Counted from the first letter of the stretch, positions 8,732-17,116 are shown. The stretch is 64,000 nt of DNA from Novosphingobium sp. (GCA_017745295.1 JAGHZR010000024.1:1-64000), one strand, 5' to 3'. Notes: generated from the letters alone by a model not told the origin. A program made the numbers and translations.

Positions 8732-9238
8732 ATGAACTTTCAGGAAATCTGGCTGGCACCTGCCGCCGTTCAGGTACAGGAAATCGGTCCCGAGTGGCTG
8801 GATGTTGTCGATGGCAAGGACTGGTCCGTTGCAAGCGGCTTTCATCGCGGCTTTTCCTCCAGCTTCCGCGTAAGGCCCGATCGAAAGGTGTGGTTCCACT
8901 TTCCGTTTCAGTTGCCTGCGGGCGGCGTGGTGGACCAGGTGTCTTTGCTTTGGGAAACCAGTGACGGTGCGGCCATCAGTTGGGTTTGCGTGCATCACGG
9001 GGGCATGCACCGGCAACATGTCTGCGAACCCAACATCGCACTGGACGGTACCCCAGTCCCATACTCTCCCCCGGAACAATGGCGGGAGTTCTACCCCTCG
9101 TGCGACCGGCGAAGAACGGATCTCGCTGTCGTACCGGCAATCGAAACAAGCGCAGGGTTCCAGCTTTGCGTTCAGGTCGACGGCCCAGGCATCGTTCGCT
9201 TCTATGGTGCAGGTCTGCGCTACACGCCGGGATCCTGA
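8732..9238 (+). CDS. Hypothetical protein, unknown family
   Basis: 168 aa, not recognised. There is no signal peptide or membrane segment. It is rich in Trp, Val and aromatic residues, with short alternating hydrophobic stretches that suggest an all-beta fold (VWFHFPFQLP, ISWVCVHHGGMH, FQLCVQVDGPG). It holds a His/Cys-rich patch (VCVHHGGMHRQHVC, about residues 87-100) that could bind metal. The ATG lies 20 bases after the esterase stop with GGGAG upstream, so it is the probable last gene of the rightward cluster. A perfect 15-bp inverted repeat starts 4 bases after its stop. Confidence 0.7.
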   Translation: MNFQEIWLAPAAVQVQEIGPEWLDVVDGKDWSVASGFHRGFSSSFRVRPDRKVWFHFPFQLPAGGVVDQVSLLWETSDGAAISWVCVHHGGMHRQHVCEPNIALDGTPVPYSPPEQWREFYPSCDRRRTDLAVVPAIETSAGFQLCVQVDGPGIVRFYGAGLRYTPGS

Positions 9239-9242
9239 TGTC

Positions 9243-9282
9243 TCCACAATGGAAATGACCCCCGCGGCATTTCCATTGTGGA
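9243..9282. repeat. Perfect 15-bp inverted repeat between convergent genes
   Basis: Arms 9243-9257 and 9268-9282 are exact reverse complements (TCCACAATGGAAATG) around a 10-nt GC-rich loop. It sits between the rightward 168-aa gene and the leftward DoxX gene. No U-run follows on either strand, so it is not a classic intrinsic terminator; a factor-dependent or mRNA-3'-end structure, or a scar at the edge of the AT-richer segment, are alternatives. Confidence 0.85.
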
Positions 9283-9403
9283 ATGGCCGGAACCTACCAT
9301 ACATCCCCACCGGAAAATCGGTTCGCTCCGCACGTTCGCCGCTGGCCGTGCTTTCCACCGCCAGAGTGAATCGCGTCCTTAAATATGCATGGCCTTGCCC
9401 CGC

Positions 9404-9814
9404 TCAAGACGCGACACTTCCTCGATCAATTCGGCGGAATTGAAGATAGCAAACGACACCGCAAATAAAGACTATAAGGCCATTTTGCGGCAGCGATTGA
9501 AACTCTCCCACCCACGCATGCACTACCCCTGCTCCAACTTGATTGAGCAACAGCGCCAATGCGCCTGCAATTCCAATAGATGGGCAGAACATCCCAAATA
9601 ATAACAAAAGAGCGCAAATTATTTCAGTCCAACCAACTCCTCGGCCAACCAGAACCGGTAAATGGACCGTCCAGGCTCGGTGCCGAGCCAACTCCGTCAA
9701 CGGAGCAAACGCCTTCATGAAACCGACAAACAAGAAGAATAGCGCAAGCACAGTTGAAAACACCGCTACACCAATCAACTTGACTAGATGACGAATTCGC
9801 ACATTGGAACGCAT
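9404..9814 (-). CDS. DoxX-family membrane protein
   Basis: 136 aa with about four transmembrane helices: one from LIGVAVFSTVLALFFLF, then GWTEIICALLLLFGMF, IGIAGALALLLNQVGAG and LIVFICGVVCYLQF. The pattern (FVGFMKAF...E..G..L.......GI) fits the DoxX/DoxD-like superfamily, small inner-membrane proteins often linked to quinone or thiosulfate redox but mostly uncharacterised. The ATG at 9814 is preceded by GGGGG; an upstream in-frame start would add an unlikely Arg-rich leader. It stands alone on the minus strand, at the start of the AT-richer segment. Confidence 0.75.
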   Translation of the reverse strand: MRSNVRIRHLVKLIGVAVFSTVLALFFLFVGFMKAFAPLTELARHRAWTVHLPVLVGRGVGWTEIICALLLLFGMFCPSIGIAGALALLLNQVGAGVVHAWVGEFQSLPQNGLIVFICGVVCYLQFRRIDRGSVAS

Positions 9815-10125
9815 CACAGAACCCCCACAGAAATTATTATATTCTAAGCATGTGATCTTGCGGCAACCGGACCGTGCGGAATTCCGAACGTCCGCCAAAT
9901 GCGTGCCCAGTCACTTTTCTGGCGTTACCTTCTTGGAACCGGCACCAATCCGATGCCTCAACAACGTGCTATGCTTCGTGCTCACAGAGCTAATTGGCCC
10001 TCCGCCATAATCACTCCTGCAATCCAGCCGCCAGAGAAAGGCGAACCAGAGGGAATGGACGGGCTGAGCGCTGAGCGATTCCGCTTAACGCCCAGACAGA
10101 GCCAGGATGCCGATACTGGCCCCAT
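9815..10125. other. Intergenic region, nothing recognised
   Basis: A 311-base gap between the DoxX gene and the stop of the next minus-strand gene. It should hold the DoxX promoter near 9815-9870 (AAATTATTATATTCTAAG). No RNA gene, repeat or convincing ORF was seen. Confidence 0.5.
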
Positions 10126-11049
10126 TCAGTCGTAAATCGGCCGCAGTTCGTTGTCGAGAAAGTAACGGGTCATCGCCATGGAAGCCAGTAAATCTGGCGA
10201 TCCGTCATACTCAACTGAAATCCAACCCTTGAACTCATACTGCTTGAGCAAGCGATAAAGTCCCTTGAAGTCGAGGTTACCTTGCCCCGGCTCCCAGAAC
10301 CAGCGTGTGCCATCATCCGTGATTTCAGGGTCCTGGGAGTAGCGAACTGCATCGGGCAGGTTTTGAGAAGCAGTGTCTTTTAAGTGGAATGTACTAATTC
10401 TGTCGTGATAATCATGATAGAATTTTAAAATATCTTCACCCATGATCGCTATCTGAGCGGTATCTACGCAATAATGAACCAGATTAGGATCGGTAGATTC
10501 GATCAACTCACGATGATTATCGAAGTTTATTGCACAGAAAAACTCGTTGTGGAGGCCAATTTTTACGCCGTTATCGGTCGCATATTTACCAATTTCGTTC
10601 ATGACCTTAGCGCATTGCCGAACCTCGTCTCGCGTCAAAGGCCCCACACCATAGTAGTTCTGAGTAGGGCAGGTGTTCATGTACGTGCCGCCGAACTTGA
10701 CGATGGTATCAACAGCCTCGCGTCCAGCACTGACGGCTTCATCAAAATGGTCGGCCGCATGAGAGGCGTGCGCACCGTGAAACATTCCGATTACTTCGAC
10801 GCCGCGCTCTTTCGCAAATTCTGCAAATTTTTCCGGTGAGCCGAATAATGGCAAAATATCTGCCAAATCCCATGGGGCAACTTCGATACCCTCAAAACCC
10901 AAAGCCGATTGATATTTGAGAATATTATCCCAATCTGAGTAATATGCGATATTAGACCTATCTTCGTAATAAAAATCCCGAAAATTGTCTATTTTTCTGT
11001 AAGGAATTGATTTCCAGTGGCACATATTGGCATATCGAATATTCCGCAT
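10126..11049 (-). CDS. Sugar phosphate isomerase/epimerase-like TIM-barrel protein
   Basis: 307 aa, cytoplasmic, xylose isomerase-like TIM barrel. The ligand segments are GLHNEFF (Glu), VDTAQIAIMG (Asp), STFHLKDT (His) and ISVEYDG (Glu), and the GQGNLDF...GWISVEYD ending resembles inosose dehydratase/isomerase-type members. The ATG at 11049 has CGGAG upstream and lies 19 bases after the stop of the preceding minus-strand TIM-barrel gene, so the two form an operon. Base composition is strikingly AT-rich (17 G+C in the 60 bases 10381-10440), unlike genes outside this segment, which points to recent acquisition. The substrate is unknown. Confidence 0.8.
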   Translation of the reverse strand: MRNIRYANMCHWKSIPYRKIDNFRDFYYEDRSNIAYYSDWDNILKYQSALGFEGIEVAPWDLADILPLFGSPEKFAEFAKERGVEVIGMFHGAHASHAADHFDEAVSAGREAVDTIVKFGGTYMNTCPTQNYYGVGPLTRDEVRQCAKVMNEIGKYATDNGVKIGLHNEFFCAINFDNHRELIESTDPNLVHYCVDTAQIAIMGEDILKFYHDYHDRISTFHLKDTASQNLPDAVRYSQDPEITDDGTRWFWEPGQGNLDFKGLYRLLKQYEFKGWISVEYDGSPDLLASMAMTRYFLDNELRPIYD

Positions 11050-11068
11050 GACGGATGCTCCGTTCGTC

Positions 11069-12028
11069 TTATTTTTCAAGCTGGTTGAGCAAGGCGCGAG
11101 TACGGGTGAGCGCACGAAACGGATCTCTCGTCTGACGCGCGCTGCAGGTGATCGGTCCGCGATAATCCAATTCATCCCGTAGAAGAGTAGTTATACTCTC
11201 TAGATTCACCGATCCCGTGCCTGGATCCCGGAAGACCTGAGTGGCTCGGCCTTCTGGAAACTCGGGATTTGCCGTTTTCCAGATGTTGTTTCCGTCAGTG
11301 AAGTTTGTATCCGTCAAATGAACGCAGCCAATTTGGCGGATATTGTTCTTAATGAACGCCTCAGCTGAAACACCCGCAATAAATAGATTCGCTGAATCCA
11401 CATCCATTTTCGCTTTGCCGTCGAGAGCCTCCAGCAAGGAAACTATCTTTTGCGGACCGAATAAGCTCCAATACTCGTTCCGAAGCACAAGTTCGACGCC
11501 CGATCCCGCTGCAATTTCGGCCAGCTCGCTCAAAAGCTTGACGGTACGTGCGGTAAAGTCCTCCATGACGTTCTGGAGATCAGGATGGTACTGCGCCATG
11601 CGCCCATAGAACGGGGACGGACTGATGGCAAAATAGCTGGCACCAATTTCGGCGGCATAACCAAGCGCTTCCCTTGCGAAGTGGCCGGTTGCGCCAAAAT
11701 AAAAATCCAGATTTGCATTGCGCATGAACAGATTGGAATCGAATGTTATGCCGCTAACGCGATCGATGCCGCGTTCCTTCAACAATGTTCTATACGTGGC
11801 CACATCACCATATTTTGTGTTGATGCAATATCGGTTGAATGGGACACCACTCCGCCCCCCGAACTGCCATACGGGTTCGTAGGGCATTTCGATCGAGGAA
11901 AAACCGGATGCTGCCACGAGGCTGTAGAGTTCCTCCCAAAAGTACCGGCTTTCATAACGGTTACGATTGGGCTCCTGATAATGGCGGTTAATTAAATCGA
12001 GACTGATCGCAATATTTTCAGATTTCAT
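11069..12028 (-). CDS. Divergent sugar isomerase/epimerase-like TIM-barrel protein
   Basis: 319 aa from the ATG at 12028; a GTG at 12052 would add eight residues and neither start has a clear ribosome-binding site. It has the fold pattern of AP_endonuc_2 proteins with LVLRNEYWS (Glu), KMDVDSANLF (Asp) and CVHLTDTN (His). At the place where the final metal-binding Glu normally sits the sequence reads GPITCSARQ, so that ligand seems to be missing. It may therefore have altered chemistry or act as a partner of the gene 19 bases downstream. It belongs to the AT-richer segment. Confidence 0.72.
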   Translation of the reverse strand: MKSENIAISLDLINRHYQEPNRNRYESRYFWEELYSLVAASGFSSIEMPYEPVWQFGGRSGVPFNRYCINTKYGDVATYRTLLKERGIDRVSGITFDSNLFMRNANLDFYFGATGHFAREALGYAAEIGASYFAISPSPFYGRMAQYHPDLQNVMEDFTARTVKLLSELAEIAAGSGVELVLRNEYWSLFGPQKIVSLLEALDGKAKMDVDSANLFIAGVSAEAFIKNNIRQIGCVHLTDTNFTDGNNIWKTANPEFPEGRATQVFRDPGTGSVNLESITTLLRDELDYRGPITCSARQTRDPFRALTRTRALLNQLEK

Positions 12029-12130
12029 ATCTGGTATCCAATCATCGAACACGCACTGGACGAAAGAATATCCTTGTCCGACCAGGGGTGCGCCGTCTTA
12101 CCTGTTACTGCACGGGCAAAGTCATTTCGT

Positions 12131-12904
12131 TTATTGGCAAATCTTTTGCCTCGACAACGCAAGTGACTGTTCCATCGGTGGCGACGGGATGTAATCCAAT
12201 CCTATTGCGCCGGAATGCCCTAATCGACGCAATGCATACATGATGTATTCCCAGTTGAGGCTACCTGTACCGGGTTCGTGGCGATCCTCTAGATCGGCGA
12301 CCTGAACGTGTCCCACCAAGTGGATTCGACCATCTAGAACGTCAACGATATCTTCGCCCATGACCGCGCTGTGCCAGACATCGAACAGTAAGCGCAAATT
12401 GGGACTGTCAACGGCTTCGACCAAATCGAGCCCGATCTTCGTGCTCACCAAATACATGCTTGCAAACAACCGGGTGTTCAACGGTTCGAGCAGAAGTGTC
12501 ACCCCTGCTTCTTCTGCCGCGTCGGCCACCGCTCGCAGAGCAGTCACGGCATTGGCGAAATCCGCTTCCTCGCTCAGACCCTCCACGCGAAACCCGGAAG
12601 CGACGATCAGATTTGGCTTACCCAGCTTCCGTGCTGCCGCGATCATTTCACGAACCGCAGCAACCATCGCAGATCGCTCATTGGGATCAACAATCGATTT
12701 ACGCGGATCGACGCAGATACTGGTCAGCCGCATGCCGGTTTCAGCCAGAGCCTCCGCCAGCGCATCGACTGGCTTGTCTCGCCAAAGATGAAATTCAGCC
12801 GACGTGAACCCCGCATCGCTTGCCGCTCGAAGCCGGGCGTCAAGCTCACCGCATTCGGCGAACTGCCATTCGATGCAGGACGAAAGTTCGTCGCCCGCAG
12901 ACAT
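12131..12904 (-). CDS. Hydroxypyruvate isomerase-like TIM-barrel protein, paralogue of 2884-3651
   Basis: 257 aa. It aligns along its length with the product of 2884-3651 (SSCIEWQF/SACIEWLF, EFHLWRDKP/EFHLWNDKP, IVASGF/VVASGF, VMGEDI/VMGEDM, EPGTGSL/EPGSGTI). Ligand segments LLEPLNT, LLFDVWHS and HVQVADL are kept, while the last one reads GLDYIPS, an Asp where the paralogue has Glu. Base composition is close to the chromosomal norm, unlike the two TIM barrels beside it. The ATG at 12904 has GGAAGGGG upstream. It is probably the first gene of the minus-strand group reading toward 10126. Confidence 0.83.
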   Translation of the reverse strand: MSAGDELSSCIEWQFAECGELDARLRAASDAGFTSAEFHLWRDKPVDALAEALAETGMRLTSICVDPRKSIVDPNERSAMVAAVREMIAAARKLGKPNLIVASGFRVEGLSEEADFANAVTALRAVADAAEEAGVTLLLEPLNTRLFASMYLVSTKIGLDLVEAVDSPNLRLLFDVWHSAVMGEDIVDVLDGRIHLVGHVQVADLEDRHEPGTGSLNWEYIMYALRRLGHSGAIGLDYIPSPPMEQSLALSRQKICQ

Positions 12905-13127
12905 AGGATCCCCTTCCCATTCTACGGCCCCGCAGCGTAATCTACGCTTGTATGCCTGGCGAGGCTAACCCCCGCTATTTTGTCCCCGTAATATCGCGGC
13001 GATCGCTCTGGAGGTCAAGGTGGTTATCAAAGCGCGTTGCCAAGAAATCTATGGCGCCCCGCGGCCCCAGCAAAACTGATTGGTGGCAACGGTGCCGGCC
13101 TGCGCGGGTAAGTTGGCGGAGTAATTA

Positions 13128-14255
13128 TCATTTATCCCGAAAATACGCCTCAAGGCGATCCGCTTCACTTGTCGTGATCGGCATCACTGCGCCATGCTTC
13201 GGACCCGCGAAATTGGTTGCCTTCATCGGAGAGCCGGCCTCGTTAAATCGACCGAGGTTGCGGAAGTGTTTGAAATCCGTCGTCTCGGAAAACCCCATAT
13301 TGTTGGGCTTGGCGCCGAATACGTCATACATCAGCACATATGTATTCGTGCCCGAGCGGCGCCAGAGGTTGGGTGCTTCGGTTCCCACCGTCTCCGGATC
13401 AATGGGCGTGGGATCGAACTTGTATCCCCCGTCGATCCTGTCCGAAACCGCCTGTTTAAGATGACCGGGTCGCTCGTGCGCGACATAGAACAGGTGGAAC
13501 TTACCTCCGATCCGGGTGATATCGCCGTCGATCGAACCGACGTTCGGCTTCGGATAGGTGAACAGTGGCCGCGGCGACTGGGTTAGCGTCGTGAAGGCAT
13601 CGTCGGCGTAGGAGTAAACCATGTGCTCCGTGCCCGCGCCATCGCGGGTTGTGTAGTAAACCATCATCTTGCGGGTTTTCGGATCGTAGATCGTTTCCGG
13701 CGCCCAGGCCGCGCTCAGGTTGGCGGTTTCGGGGAAGAGCTTGTCGACATGGACGATAGCGTGCGTCCAGTGGATGAGATCGCGGGACTTCATGAAGATC
13801 AGCGAGCGGTTATTGCCCCAGCCATAGCCCTCCTTCGACCGCTCCCACTCCGTCTTTCGCAGGCCCTCGCGCTGGGCGTAGATGTGGAGATCGGTCATGC
13901 TGAGATAGAAGGCACCATCCGGACCGCGCACGATATGCGGGTCGCGAATGCCCTTCTGCTCGGCGATGTCTCCCCCCTTCAGCACCGGGTTGCCGCCATT
14001 CACGTCCGTGAAGGAGTAACCGTCCCGCGAGACGGCGATATGCAGCGAATGCGTCTCGTCCTTGAAATAGACCAGAAGGTAAGCGGTGAGAGCGCGATCG
14101 GACGGAACCGGCAATGCCTTCCGGGCGGCAAGGCTCGGTACGATCTCAAGCTGCTTTCCGGAGCCGGCCCCGCCGGGCTGTGCGGTGCCTGGCCCGGCCG
14201 CAGCACACAATGCGGTGAGGCCAGCTGCGACCAGTCCGACAACCTTAGCCTTCAT
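13128..14255 (-). CDS. Glycoside hydrolase family 43 protein
   Basis: 375 aa. A signal peptide (about 1-25, MKAKVVGLVAAGLTALCAAAG) is followed by a five-bladed beta-propeller of GH43 type: GIRDPHIVRGPDGAFYLSMTD carries the first catalytic Asp, and AWAPETIYDP the region of the second acidic residue. GH43 enzymes are exo-acting arabinofuranosidases, xylosidases or galactosidases; the subfamily cannot be assigned by eye. GGAGAG sits 7 bases before the ATG at 14255. It lies 34 bases after the GH51 stop and is certainly co-transcribed with it, consistent with removal of arabinose side chains in the periplasm. Confidence 0.85.
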   Translation of the reverse strand: MKAKVVGLVAAGLTALCAAAGPGTAQPGGAGSGKQLEIVPSLAARKALPVPSDRALTAYLLVYFKDETHSLHIAVSRDGYSFTDVNGGNPVLKGGDIAEQKGIRDPHIVRGPDGAFYLSMTDLHIYAQREGLRKTEWERSKEGYGWGNNRSLIFMKSRDLIHWTHAIVHVDKLFPETANLSAAWAPETIYDPKTRKMMVYYTTRDGAGTEHMVYSYADDAFTTLTQSPRPLFTYPKPNVGSIDGDITRIGGKFHLFYVAHERPGHLKQAVSDRIDGGYKFDPTPIDPETVGTEAPNLWRRSGTNTYVLMYDVFGAKPNNMGFSETTDFKHFRNLGRFNEAGSPMKATNFAGPKHGAVMPITTSEADRLEAYFRDK

Positions 14256-14289
14256 TTCATCTCTCCGCTTGATAGGCGTTTTGGGCATT

Positions 14290-15921
14290 TCACTCGACTT
14301 CGAGCACGGTCACCGACTTCGACGGCAGAACCAGTTCCACGTCTCTGCCGGACAGGCGCACCGGCAATGGACGCGGCAGGAAGGGATCGCGCTTGTCGAA
14401 CGTGACGCGGGTATCGATGCGATCGGCAGTGAGCACTTGCGCAGTGGCCCCGCGCCAATGGCCACCGTCCAGGTGGACGGTCACCCGGTTCGGCCGGGCC
14501 GGATCGAGATTGGCGATCGTAACGTGCACTTTGCCGCTCGCATCGCGGGAAGCCGACAGGTCGATGCCGGGCAGGCAAACATCGCCCTGAACGTAATCCG
14601 GCGTCTCGACCCTGGCAGGCAATGCCTGCGCTCCCTGATGCACCTTGTACATGTCGAAAACATGATAGGTCGGGGTGACGACCATCTCGGCACCGCGCGT
14701 CAACACCAGCGACTGGATGACGTTCACCATCTGCGCCAGATTGGCCATTCTCACCCGGTCGGCATGGCGTTGGAAGATATTGAGACTTTTCGCCGCGACC
14801 AGTGCATCGCGCAGGGTGCTTTCCAGATAGAGCTGCGAAGGCGCATCCTTTTCGCTTTCGAACCAGCCGCCCCACTCATCCACCGCGAGCGCGACGCGCT
14901 TGCCCGGATCGTATCGGTCCATGATCTCGGAATGGCGGCGGATGATCTCGTCGGTCAGGTCAGCGCGGGCGAGAGCCGCCGCCCAGCCGGCTTCATCGAA
15001 ACCGACATTCCGCCCCTTTGCGTGCCAGTCGTTGCCCGCGAACGTATAGAAGTGCAGCGACAGCCCCCACATCAGCGGCTTGTCCGTGGTCAGCGCGAGA
15101 GGGGTGGGCTGCGGGCGCCACACCATGGCCTGCGCCATCACACGATCCGTCCACGCGTAATCGTCGGTGTCTGCCCCCACCGCAATGAGCCTGGCGCGCT
15201 CTCCGGAATAAGTGCGCAGGAAAGCAGCATAGTGCCGGAAGGCCGCTGCATAGGTGTCAGCAGTCATGTTGCCGCCGCAGCCCCAGCTTTCGTTGCCCAC
15301 CCCGATGAAGGGCACTTCCCAGGGCAAGGCGCGGCCATTGGCCGCCCGCTCCTGCCCCGGAGCGCTGTCTTGCGGAGCAGTCATGTAGCGCAGCCAGTCG
15401 TCCGCTTCCCGCACGCTGCCGCTACCCAGATTCACCGAAACGAACGGCTTGGCCTCGATCTGGCCGAGAAAGTCCATGAATTCGTGCGTGCCGAAAGCAT
15501 TGGTCTCGGGGGTTTTGCCCCAGGCCGCATTGAGACCGCGCGGGCGCTTCTCGGCCGGGCCGATGCCGTCGCGCCAGTGATAGCCGTCCGCGAAACACCC
15601 GCCCGGCCAGCGCACGACCGGCACCTTGATGCGGCGCAGCGCCGCGACGACATCCGATCGGATACCCCGCACATTGGGGATCGCGGCATCGGGACCGACC
15701 CAGATTCCCTCGTAGACGCCGCGCCCGAGATGCTCGACGAACTGTCCATAGATGTTCGGATCGATCGTCGGGCCGGTCGCGGATGCCGAGATGGAAACTT
15801 GCGAACGAAGCTCGGTAGCCGCCCTGCCCGTTTCCGCAGCCGCGCCGCCAATCGGAACCGCAAAGCTGGCAAGGGCCATCGCCGCCAACGTCCCTTTTGC
15901 CTGTTGCCGGGATATCCGCAC
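14290..15921 (-). CDS. Alpha-L-arabinofuranosidase, GH51
   Basis: 543 aa from a GTG at 15921. The start was chosen because AGAGGAG lies 8 bases before it and the product then begins MRISRQQ followed by a clean signal peptide (to about residue 30). The (beta/alpha)8 domain carries VRWPGGCFADGYHW, the acid/base Glu211 in GNESWG and the nucleophile Glu349 in VDEWGGW, followed by a C-terminal beta domain. It releases terminal L-arabinofuranose from arabinan, arabinoxylan or arabinogalactan. It is first in a two-gene operon with the GH43 gene and shares a divergent control region with 16111-17082. Confidence 0.92.
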   Translation of the reverse strand: MRISRQQAKGTLAAMALASFAVPIGGAAAETGRAATELRSQVSISASATGPTIDPNIYGQFVEHLGRGVYEGIWVGPDAAIPNVRGIRSDVVAALRRIKVPVVRWPGGCFADGYHWRDGIGPAEKRPRGLNAAWGKTPETNAFGTHEFMDFLGQIEAKPFVSVNLGSGSVREADDWLRYMTAPQDSAPGQERAANGRALPWEVPFIGVGNESWGCGGNMTADTYAAAFRHYAAFLRTYSGERARLIAVGADTDDYAWTDRVMAQAMVWRPQPTPLALTTDKPLMWGLSLHFYTFAGNDWHAKGRNVGFDEAGWAAALARADLTDEIIRRHSEIMDRYDPGKRVALAVDEWGGWFESEKDAPSQLYLESTLRDALVAAKSLNIFQRHADRVRMANLAQMVNVIQSLVLTRGAEMVVTPTYHVFDMYKVHQGAQALPARVETPDYVQGDVCLPGIDLSASRDASGKVHVTIANLDPARPNRVTVHLDGGHWRGATAQVLTADRIDTRVTFDKRDPFLPRPLPVRLSGRDVELVLPSKSVTVLEVE

Positions 15922-15988
15922 CGTCGCTACTCCTCTCATCCGCCAGCGCATTGATGGCTTGCACAGACTGGCCGGTCAATCATATTAA

Positions 15989-16013
15989 GGAATTGATTTC
16001 CACATATCGAAAC
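15989..16013. promoter_or_regulatory. Operator-like site A in the GH51/GH43 divergent promoter
   Basis: This 25-base stretch matches 21634-21658 at 19 positions, with shared core GGwATTGATwTCCA and a common end GrAAC. It lies 68 bases before the GH51 start and about 100 before the divergent GH43-like gene, where a regulator could control both. The cognate regulator is not visible in the window. Confidence 0.45.
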
Positions 16014-16110
16014 GAAACGCATTGCCGAATTGTCATGAGAAGGACCGCGTAATCACCGTGAACCGCGACAGCCTCACCCATGTCAGGCTTGTCTCGCCGA
16101 GGGAGGCGCG

Positions 16111-17082
16111 ATGATGAATCTGTTGCTTGATCGCCGCGCGCTCTGCCTCGGCGCCACGGCGCTGGCGGGCTGCGCCACCACGGGCATCGCACCTTCCGAA
16201 CCGGAAGGCCCCCTGCTGTTCGCCTATTTCAGCACCGGCAAGGGCGAGGCAGACGGGTTGAAGCTGGCCGTGAGCGAGGACGGCTTCGCCTTCCGCATGC
16301 TCGGCAGCGGCAAGCCATTCCTCGTGCCGCAAGTCGGCGATAAGAAGCTGCTGCGCGATCCTTACCTCTGGCGCGGCGAAGGGCCGAACGCACCGTGGCA
16401 CTGCGTCTGGACCACGGCCTGGGAGGGCGTGACCATCGGCCACGCCACCACGCGCGACTTTGTGAACTGGACGCCCCAGCGCGCGATCCCGGTCATGGCC
16501 TCGGTGCCGGGAACCCGCAACTGCTGGGCGCCTGAGGCGATCTACGACCCGGCCACGCGCCGCACCGTGATCTTCTGGTCGAGCACGGTCGATGGTCGTT
16601 TCACCGAAACGGCGGGTACGTCGGAAAGCAGCTACAACCACCGCCTCTGGTACACGAGCACCGCCGATTTCGAGACATTCGCCCCGCCGCAAGTGCTCTA
16701 CGACCCCGGCTTCAGCGTGATCGACGGCACGTTCGCCCATGCGCCGGACGGCGGCCTCTGGCTGGTGGTGAAGGACGAGACCCTCGAACCGCCGCGCAAA
16801 TGGCTGCGCGTCGCCTCCGCGCGAGGGCCGCTTGGTCCCTTCGCACCGCTGGGCGAGCCGTTCACCCCGTCGTGGGTCGAAGGTCCGATGACCACCCGGA
16901 TCGGCGAGGAACTGGTCTGCTATTACGACGTCTACCGCGACGGCCGATGGGGCGCGAAAACGACGCGCGACATGGTGCATTGGCAGGACGTCGGCGACCG
17001 CCTCGTCCTGCCGCAAGGCGCGCGTCACGGCTCGCTGGTGCGGATCGATCGCAAGCTCGCCGCCGCTCTCGCAAGCGCCTGA
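16111..17082 (+). CDS. GH43-like glycosidase, predicted lipoprotein
   Basis: 323 aa (an ATG at 16114 is equally possible). The N-terminus DRRALCLGATALAGC is a lipoprotein signal with a lipobox (LAGC), so the protein is probably membrane-anchored facing the periplasm. The rest is a GH43/GH32-like five-bladed propeller: LLRDPYLWRGEG holds the first Asp, NCWAPEAIYDP the second acidic region, and IDGTFAHAPDGG a later blade. The specificity is not readable; arabinosidase or xylosidase is most likely given the GH51 and GH43 neighbours. GGAGG precedes the start. Its end overlaps the T-run of the terminator serving the convergent receptor gene. Confidence 0.8.
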   Translation: MMNLLLDRRALCLGATALAGCATTGIAPSEPEGPLLFAYFSTGKGEADGLKLAVSEDGFAFRMLGSGKPFLVPQVGDKKLLRDPYLWRGEGPNAPWHCVWTTAWEGVTIGHATTRDFVNWTPQRAIPVMASVPGTRNCWAPEAIYDPATRRTVIFWSSTVDGRFTETAGTSESSYNHRLWYTSTADFETFAPPQVLYDPGFSVIDGTFAHAPDGGLWLVVKDETLEPPRKWLRVASARGPLGPFAPLGEPFTPSWVEGPMTTRIGEELVCYYDVYRDGRWGAKTTRDMVHWQDVGDRLVLPQGARHGSLVRIDRKLAAALASA

Positions 17083-17116
17083 AAAAGCGGCTCCCGGATG
17101 GAGGATCCGGGAGCCG
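17081..17116 (-). terminator. Intrinsic terminator of the 976-aa TonB receptor gene
   Basis: Perfect 12-bp arms (17088-17099 and 17105-17116) with a 5-nt loop are followed on the minus strand by CTTTTTC. It ends the leftward receptor transcript and may also halt the convergent GH43-like transcript. Confidence 0.85.

Noticed and set aside
11001..11016. 16 bases identical to the start of operator-like site A (15987-16002)
   Set aside because: It lies inside the coding region of the TIM-barrel gene at 10126-11049 and the identity stops after 16 bases; a chance match of this length is plausible in AT-rich coding sequence.
12905..13127. Possible pseudogene remnant between the TIM-barrel and GH43 genes
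   Set aside because: Open frames here show no similarity I can recognise and no start signals; treated as intergenic.
15919..15951. Upstream ATG starts (15951, 15939) for the GH51 gene
   Set aside because: AGAGGAG lies downstream of both and correctly spaced for the GTG at 15921, which also gives a cleaner signal peptide.
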